Positions 59,440 to 64,000 of a DNA stretch of 64,000 nucleotides are shown one piece after another. The stretch is from contig OY754464.1 in assembly GCA_963575645.1 (NCBI GenBank), positions 48,660,192-48,724,191 on the forward strand, written 5' to 3'. Made by a program: the position numbers and the translations under genes. A model generated the notes under the pieces. That model was given only the letters and a program-made list of their open reading frames with translations, had not been told where the DNA came from and searched no databases. The stretch comes from Xanthostigma xanthostigma. Lineage: Eukaryota; Arthropoda; Insecta; Raphidioptera; Raphidiidae. The number at the start of each line of letters is the position of its first letter. Within the stretch, counting starts at the first letter, position 1.

Positions 59440-59580
59440 AAAAAATAACAGTGCTCTGAAGATGAAGGTATATCCCTCGAAACGTTAGTAAATATCTGCG
59501 TTTCTTTTCTGGATCCTTTTTTCCACCGAAGACTTTGCCTTCAAAACATTCAATAAATAATTTTGGATCTCTTGTTTTTA
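59440..59580 (+). mobile_element. Penelope-type terminal fragment
   Basis: 59456-59489 reads CTGAAGA, then a GAAGG ... CCCTC stem candidate, then GAAACG on the plus strand. Single arm, no coding region. Confidence 0.35.
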
Positions 59581-60154
59581 ATGATAGTTTTATATTTCAA
59601 CCGTTCAAACTTGCATACATATAAAATACTAAGAATTTTATATAATGGTACATATATATAGGTAATACAAGTGCAATTTTGTAATTTTTATTCAGTAAAT
59701 TCGTGATTCGGCCTGATATTCAACGACACTGAATGTTTTGTGAAAGGTTTAATTTTTGATCGAAGCCGAAACTTCGGCAGGAATTGATATTGAGCGCCTG
59801 ATCTATTCTTCTCGACTGTACACTCGTAACTTTAAAAGCAAGAACAACTGGTAAAATATTAACGCGACAAGCGACACGTCGGCAAACTTGGAATAGATTT
59901 TTAGTGGTAGCAATCAAATTTATGTAACTGTGCGTGTACTCTCGACATTCAAACCCCCGAATGATATATTTGATAATTATTTGACACTAGTCCTACGTCG
60001 CAAATCATTGTCGAATATTGGCAAATAGTTGACATTTATCATAACAATACTGACTACGAAAAGTGTATAGGATTTCAAGGCCGACATTGTTCCAAATCTT
60101 CTTGGGGTCCTGACTTGTAGACCGCATTCATTGATATTTCCACTCAACGTCTCG
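59581..60154. other. Intergenic or fragment of an unknown gene
   Basis: Minus-strand frames at 59720-59917 and 59977-60180 have no motif. On the plus strand an open stretch begins after an AG near 60069 and runs into the duplicated segment at 60155 (see next entry). Confidence 0.35.
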
Positions 60155-60570
60155 TCTACAACTGCGGTAGACATTTGCAAAGGCGATGTTACAGCGGGCG
60201 AAGCATCCTCTTTGGCGCCTCATGGCTAAATGTGTCAAAAATCGATGTCATCGACATTCGACACACCAACCGTCGACTCAATGATTGGTGTTTTGATTTC
60301 TTTTGTGCTCGGTTGTAGTTTGCTCTTCCGTGGTAGGTCGTTTCACTGGTTTTACATAGATTTAAGCCTTCATCTTTTCGATTAAAATTCGGCGTATTAT
60401 GTAAAACACACGCAATCACGGAAAACCAAACTATAACCGAGCAAAGAATACCAAACACACTGAGCATAAGAGAAGAGTCACCGATATTCGACACAATTAC
60501 CCGTGAGCCACCAAAGACGGCTCTTCAACCGCTGCCACATCGTCCTTGAAAATGTCTACTGCAGTTACAA
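60155..60570. repeat. Inverted pair of diverged, possibly coding segments
   Basis: 60155-60250 (plus) and about 60467-60570 (minus) match at roughly 70-75% by eye. Both read in one frame to the same place: TTAVDICKGDVTAGEASSLA-PHG-stop and VTAVDIFKDDVAAVEEPSLV-AHG-stop. Several differences are synonymous. The plus copy stays open upstream to about 60070. This could be the last exons of two convergent paralogues or remains of an unknown element. The minus-strand frame at 60189-60494 (hydrophobic N terminus) overlaps the inner part. Confidence 0.4.
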
Positions 60571-60585
60571 ACAAATCGTTAGATG

Positions 60586-61078
60586 AAAACTTTTTAACAA
60601 AAAAATTAAACCGCCGAAAAACTGAAAAGCAAAAAATAATAAATCTTTTTATTAGACTAAGTTCTATTTAAGTAGTTGAACGTATGGGACAGTCTAGTAT
60701 ACCTAAGTAATTTTGAGTCGGTGTCAACAATCCTTCGCCGGAAATCTCTGAGAGTTCACGAAGTTAATGTCAGCGACAGAGCAACCCGAACGGGCACACA
60801 CTGAGGGCACACGTCTTTGCGAGTGGTCGTGTGGAGAGCGCATGTTTAGAATGTTAATGTTTATCGCTGGAGATTTCACGTATCATTGTTAATTTGATTT
60901 GGTTATTTCTTTTAGTGATCTTTGTTCATTGATTGTTTGACGCCGACTCAAAATTACTTAGATATACTAGACTGTCACATACGTTCAACTACTTAAATAG
61001 AACTTAGTTAAATAAAAAGATTTATTATTTTTTGCTTTTCAGTTTTTCGGAGGTTTAATTTTTTCGGTAAAAAGTTTT
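60586..61078. mobile_element. Fold-back element
   Basis: Arms of about 141 bp (60586-60726, 60937-61078), inverted complements with a few differences and small indels, loop about 210 bp. Ends read AAAACTTTTTA(A/C)C inward. No coding region. Confidence 0.82.
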
Positions 61079-62013
61079 TATTTTATAATTTTTTGTGGCT
61101 ATATAATTTACAATTGTAATACACAACTCAGCATGAAAATCTGTGAGTGAACAATAAATCACCCCTATTTTCCCACCCTTAGGGTAAGAATTTTTTTTCC
61201 AAATTTATATGAGACCAACCTCGAGTTATACCCTATCCAATAAAAAAATAATTATCAAAATCGGACTACTCTGTAAAAATTTATGCGTGCTCATACATAA
61301 AAAAAAAATAAAAAAAAATATATACGCGTCGACTTGAGAACCTCCTCCGTTTTTGTTTTTCGTCGGTTAAAAATACAAGTGAAGCACACCCTACAAGCTC
61401 CTAAACCAAGAAGATACTACGCCTCTTCACAAATGTCGTGAGTTATGGCAATAATCAAAATGAGAAGTATACGTCACGAATGCTAAATACACCAGTCGTG
61501 GGAACAGTTAATAAGTACTTGTGTTCTTGTACAGTGCACAATTATTCGTGCATTTGTCAAGTACAAAAGTAGTGGAATTACGAGTTTATGCACAAAACAA
61601 ACATTCTACTGACGTTACTAAATGGCGTCACATGTGTCGTCGTGTGCATTTGCCTTAACATACCCGCTATATATATTTGACTATAATGCAGTACAAGAAA
61701 CAGCAGATGCAAACCTCCGTGTAACTGCACAAGCTAGCAGTGTTGCTAACTCAGTCGAAACTCGAAAGTTTACTTCTAGACGGTCGACCATACTAGACGA
61801 TCGACAGAAATTTACTAAAATTCTACTATAGACTCATTTGAGGGTTGGGTGGAGGCATCAATGGCGGGATTAAAAATCACTAACTTGAAAATGCTAACGG
61901 AACTTCGATCTGTATTTTGTTTTTCAAGTGAAACTTCTTTAGTAGATAGGCATTATATCTACTAAATACTAATACTAATATATAAAAATGAAAACTGTTA
62001 TGTATTTAAATAT
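61079..62013. other. Intergenic with a dispersed-repeat end
   Basis: 61120-61375 ends GACTTGAGAACCTCCTCCGT-TTTTG ... CGGTTAAAA, a terminus seen on many insect repeats. 61964-62010 has a Helitron-like start (CTAATACTAATATATAAAAA) cut by the next element. No gene. Confidence 0.4.
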
Positions 62014-62745
62014 ACAGGGTGAGGTACATAAAGTGTTACAGAGCAATAGCACTCAAACTATTTATCATATCCAAAAATGTTTCAGACAAAAGTTTTAGTG
62101 TTCGAGAAGGTCGTCATATTGGACCACCCTATTTTTTTATCGGTGAAGGCGCTGAAGCTACGTCAAGGTCAACTTCACTTTTTTAAACGAAACCATGTAT
62201 TTTTTTTTCGATGACATTATTAGCGATTTTAAGACGAATTCAGCAACCTACAACACAAGGTCATTCAAATTATTTTATTTTTATTTATTTAAAAAAATTC
62301 AAAATTTTTATTTTTAGAATATTCTGTTCATTATTCAGAATATTCAAAATAGTCACGTATGTACAGAAATTACACCACAAATGTCATCATTTCGAGCATC
62401 TTCCCGTAGGTAGACCCAAGCAAAGGTTAGTGGATCCTTTAAAAGTGAATATTCTGATATGTTTAGATTTTTCGACTACGATTTTGCGTGATTAGAATGA
62501 CCTTGTGTTGTAGGTTGCTGAATTCGTCTTAAAATCACTAATAATGTCATCGAAAAAAAATGCATGGTTTCGTAAAAAAAGTGAAGTTAACCTTAACGTA
62601 GCTTCAGCGCCTCCACCGAAAAAAAAATAGGGTGGTCCAGTATGACGGTCTTCTCGAACACTAAAACTTTTGCCTAAAACATTTTTGGATATGATCAAAA
62701 GTTTGAGTGCTATTGCTCTGTAACACTTTATGTGCCTCATCCTGT
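62014..62745. mobile_element. Fold-back element
   Basis: Arms of about 255 bp (62014-62267, 62495-62745) are inverted complements with modest divergence, ends ACAGGGTGAGGTACATAAAG / ACAGGATGAGGCACATAAAG read inward, loop about 225 bp. End motif shared with 11965-12834. Open frames in the arms (62211-62495, 62492-62740) mirror each other and are not genes. Confidence 0.85.
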
Positions 62746-63694
62746 ATAAGATAATTCCTGTTCATTAACGCATAACATATGGATGACTATTTGAGACACG
62801 AAAACTATAAAATCACAATTTTTGGTTTATTTTATTTAAACTTGTAATAGATTATTATAATATGTAGACCCTGAAGAAAACGCAATTTGATGCCGAAACG
62901 TTTATCATTAAAGTAAGCAAATAAAAATTGTTTTCTTTTTGGCCTCAAATCCTGTATTTGGATTCATTGAAATTGTATATTTAATGTTCAACTACGCCCT
63001 AACTACCAAACGGATTTTCTTGTAAATTCGTATGGTTATAGACGTTATAGTAGTGTACTCTAAGAAAATACAGGCTATGTTTAATTTCTTATCTCTGACG
63101 TATTGTTGTAAAATCTAATAAAATTGTTTTAACTATACACGTCTAGAGAAGTATCTACCTACTCCATGCTTTGCATTGTGCATAATGAGGAGAGTGGTGC
63201 AACCTGCTAGTCACGAGCGGGCATCGTTGACACATGGCTTTTTGTTCACTAGATTTAAGTGAAAATTATTGGCAACGTCTGCGTGATGTTTGCCTGTATA
63301 AACTCGATGATCTTATTAATACCAACATAAAATATGTAAAAAGATTCAGGGTTCATTACATTAGAGAACCTCAATAGGCTAAAGTTCAAGGGAACGTTAA
63401 AAAGTTTGAGTTAAAGAGGTTTAATAAGCTCATATTGTTACTTAGTCAGATTTCACATATGTGCTTTGGGACTATGAGTTAAATTAAAAACAAATGTTGA
63501 TATAGAAGTAAATATAGTTTATTTTAGTAATAACTTTGAGTTACTGAAGGCCAAATTCTCAATTATTCGTTTAGCTTGTAAAGGTTTCGTATTTTAAATA
63601 AAAAAGTTTTCAGCTCACGTGGGGAAAGGATCATAATATAACTGTATTAATTTATAGAGATTTTTTGTGTTATCAATGTTCGAGGCAAGTTGGG
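62746..63694. other. Intergenic with a Penelope-type motif
   Basis: 62874-62902 reads CTGAAGA, a weak GCA/TGC stem, GAAACG on the plus strand, like the other Penelope-type ends. The rest shows no gene or repeat. Confidence 0.4.
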
Positions 63695-64000
63695 AACACA
63701 CTTCTATGTTTTGTTGTGTTGCAACACGTTGCATGGATCAGAGAGCATCTTTTGCGTGTAATCAGACGGGTGCGGTGCATATTTTCCTGATTGGTTGTGT
63801 TGAAATACGTTGCATGGATCAGAGAGCATCTTTTGCGTGTAATCAGGCGGGTGGGGTGCAAATTTTCCTGAATTGTTGTGTTGCAACACGTTGCTGAATC
63901 AGAGAGCATCTTTTGCATGTAATAAGACGGGTGCGAAGCAAATTTTCCTGATTTGTTGTGTTGCAACACAACGTTGCATGGATCAGACAGCATTTTTTGC
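63695..64000 (+). repeat. ~80-bp satellite array, open at window end
   Basis: At least 3.5 copies. GAGAGCATCTTTTGC recurs at 63741, 63822 and 63902, and as GACAGCATTTTTTGC at 63985, giving periods of 81, 80 and 83 bp. Each unit has the palindrome GTGTTGCAACAC or a variant. Open frames on both strands through the array are by-products of the repetition. Confidence 0.92.

Noticed and set aside
60189..60494. Secreted peptide precursor on the minus strand
   Set aside because: The hydrophobic N terminus looks signal-like and some dibasic sites occur, but the stretch overlaps the inverted duplicated segments and no known peptide motif is present.
63673..63993. Cys-rich ORFs through the satellite
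   Set aside because: Open on both strands as a by-product of the tandem repeat; not genes.
1..64000. CRISPR array, prokaryotic operons or riboswitches
   Set aside because: The tandem arrays have no spacers of the required kind, and the element content is that of an animal genome.

Overview
The window is nuclear DNA from an arthropod, most probably an insect. It is AT-rich, has low gene density and is dominated by transposable elements of typical insect families. These are Ty3/gypsy, BEL/Pao, an I-clade non-LTR element, Penelope-like, hAT, piggyBac-like, mariner, Helitron-like, a tRNA-derived SINE and several fold-back elements. The only convincing host gene is a sugar (trehalose-type) transporter of the major facilitator superfamily. 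The order cannot be fixed from sequence alone.

Layout. 1503-11249 is a complete, apparently very young Ty3/gypsy retrotransposon: two 2,078-bp LTRs at a constant 7,669-bp offset, ACAT target duplications, a primer-binding site, gag, a -1 frame pol, and a polypurine tract. 11965-12834 is a fold-back element, followed by Helitron-like fragments at 13.8-14.6 kb. About 16263-22736 is a near full-length I-clade LINE whose two ORFs each carry one frameshift. A truncated Penelope-like element with a GIY-YIG fragment has inserted exactly at the end of its ORF2, with a 13-bp target duplication. 23.1-26.9 kb holds a mariner relic, a 1.4-kb piggyBac-like relic flanked by TTAA, and a perfect SINE with a 14-bp target duplication. 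27-34 kb is intergenic with Penelope-type palindromes, a diverged direct duplication and LINE 3' ends.

The host transporter lies at 34944-36886. I propose a two-exon model: a 67-nt first coding exon with a GTAAGT donor, a 530-nt intron, and a second exon joined in matching phase. The longest open frame starting at 35453 would therefore begin inside the intron.

37666-44257 is a hAT deletion derivative (8-bp target duplication, transposase C-terminal remnant) split by a BEL/Pao retrotransposon at 38156-44158 (171-bp LTRs with one difference seen, AGTAT target duplication). The BEL pol has one frameshift. 44.6-45.5 kb is an odd composite of 20-bp and 120-bp tandem arrays, a hairpin and inverted ends. 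48-49 kb holds a ~150-bp tandem array within an element. 56340-57803, 60586-61078 and 62014-62745 are fold-back elements. 63695-64000 is an ~80-bp satellite running off the window.

The main unexpected signal is a recurring hammerhead-ribozyme-like core (CTGANGA, short hairpin, GAAA) at seven or more places. One of them is in the arms of the element that also carries the Penelope-type GIY-YIG domain, which suggests the others are Penelope-like termini. Other signals are the hidden first exon of the transporter, nested insertions that date the elements relative to each other, and four frameshifts that all sit in or near short repeats or homopolymers, where assembly error must be excluded.
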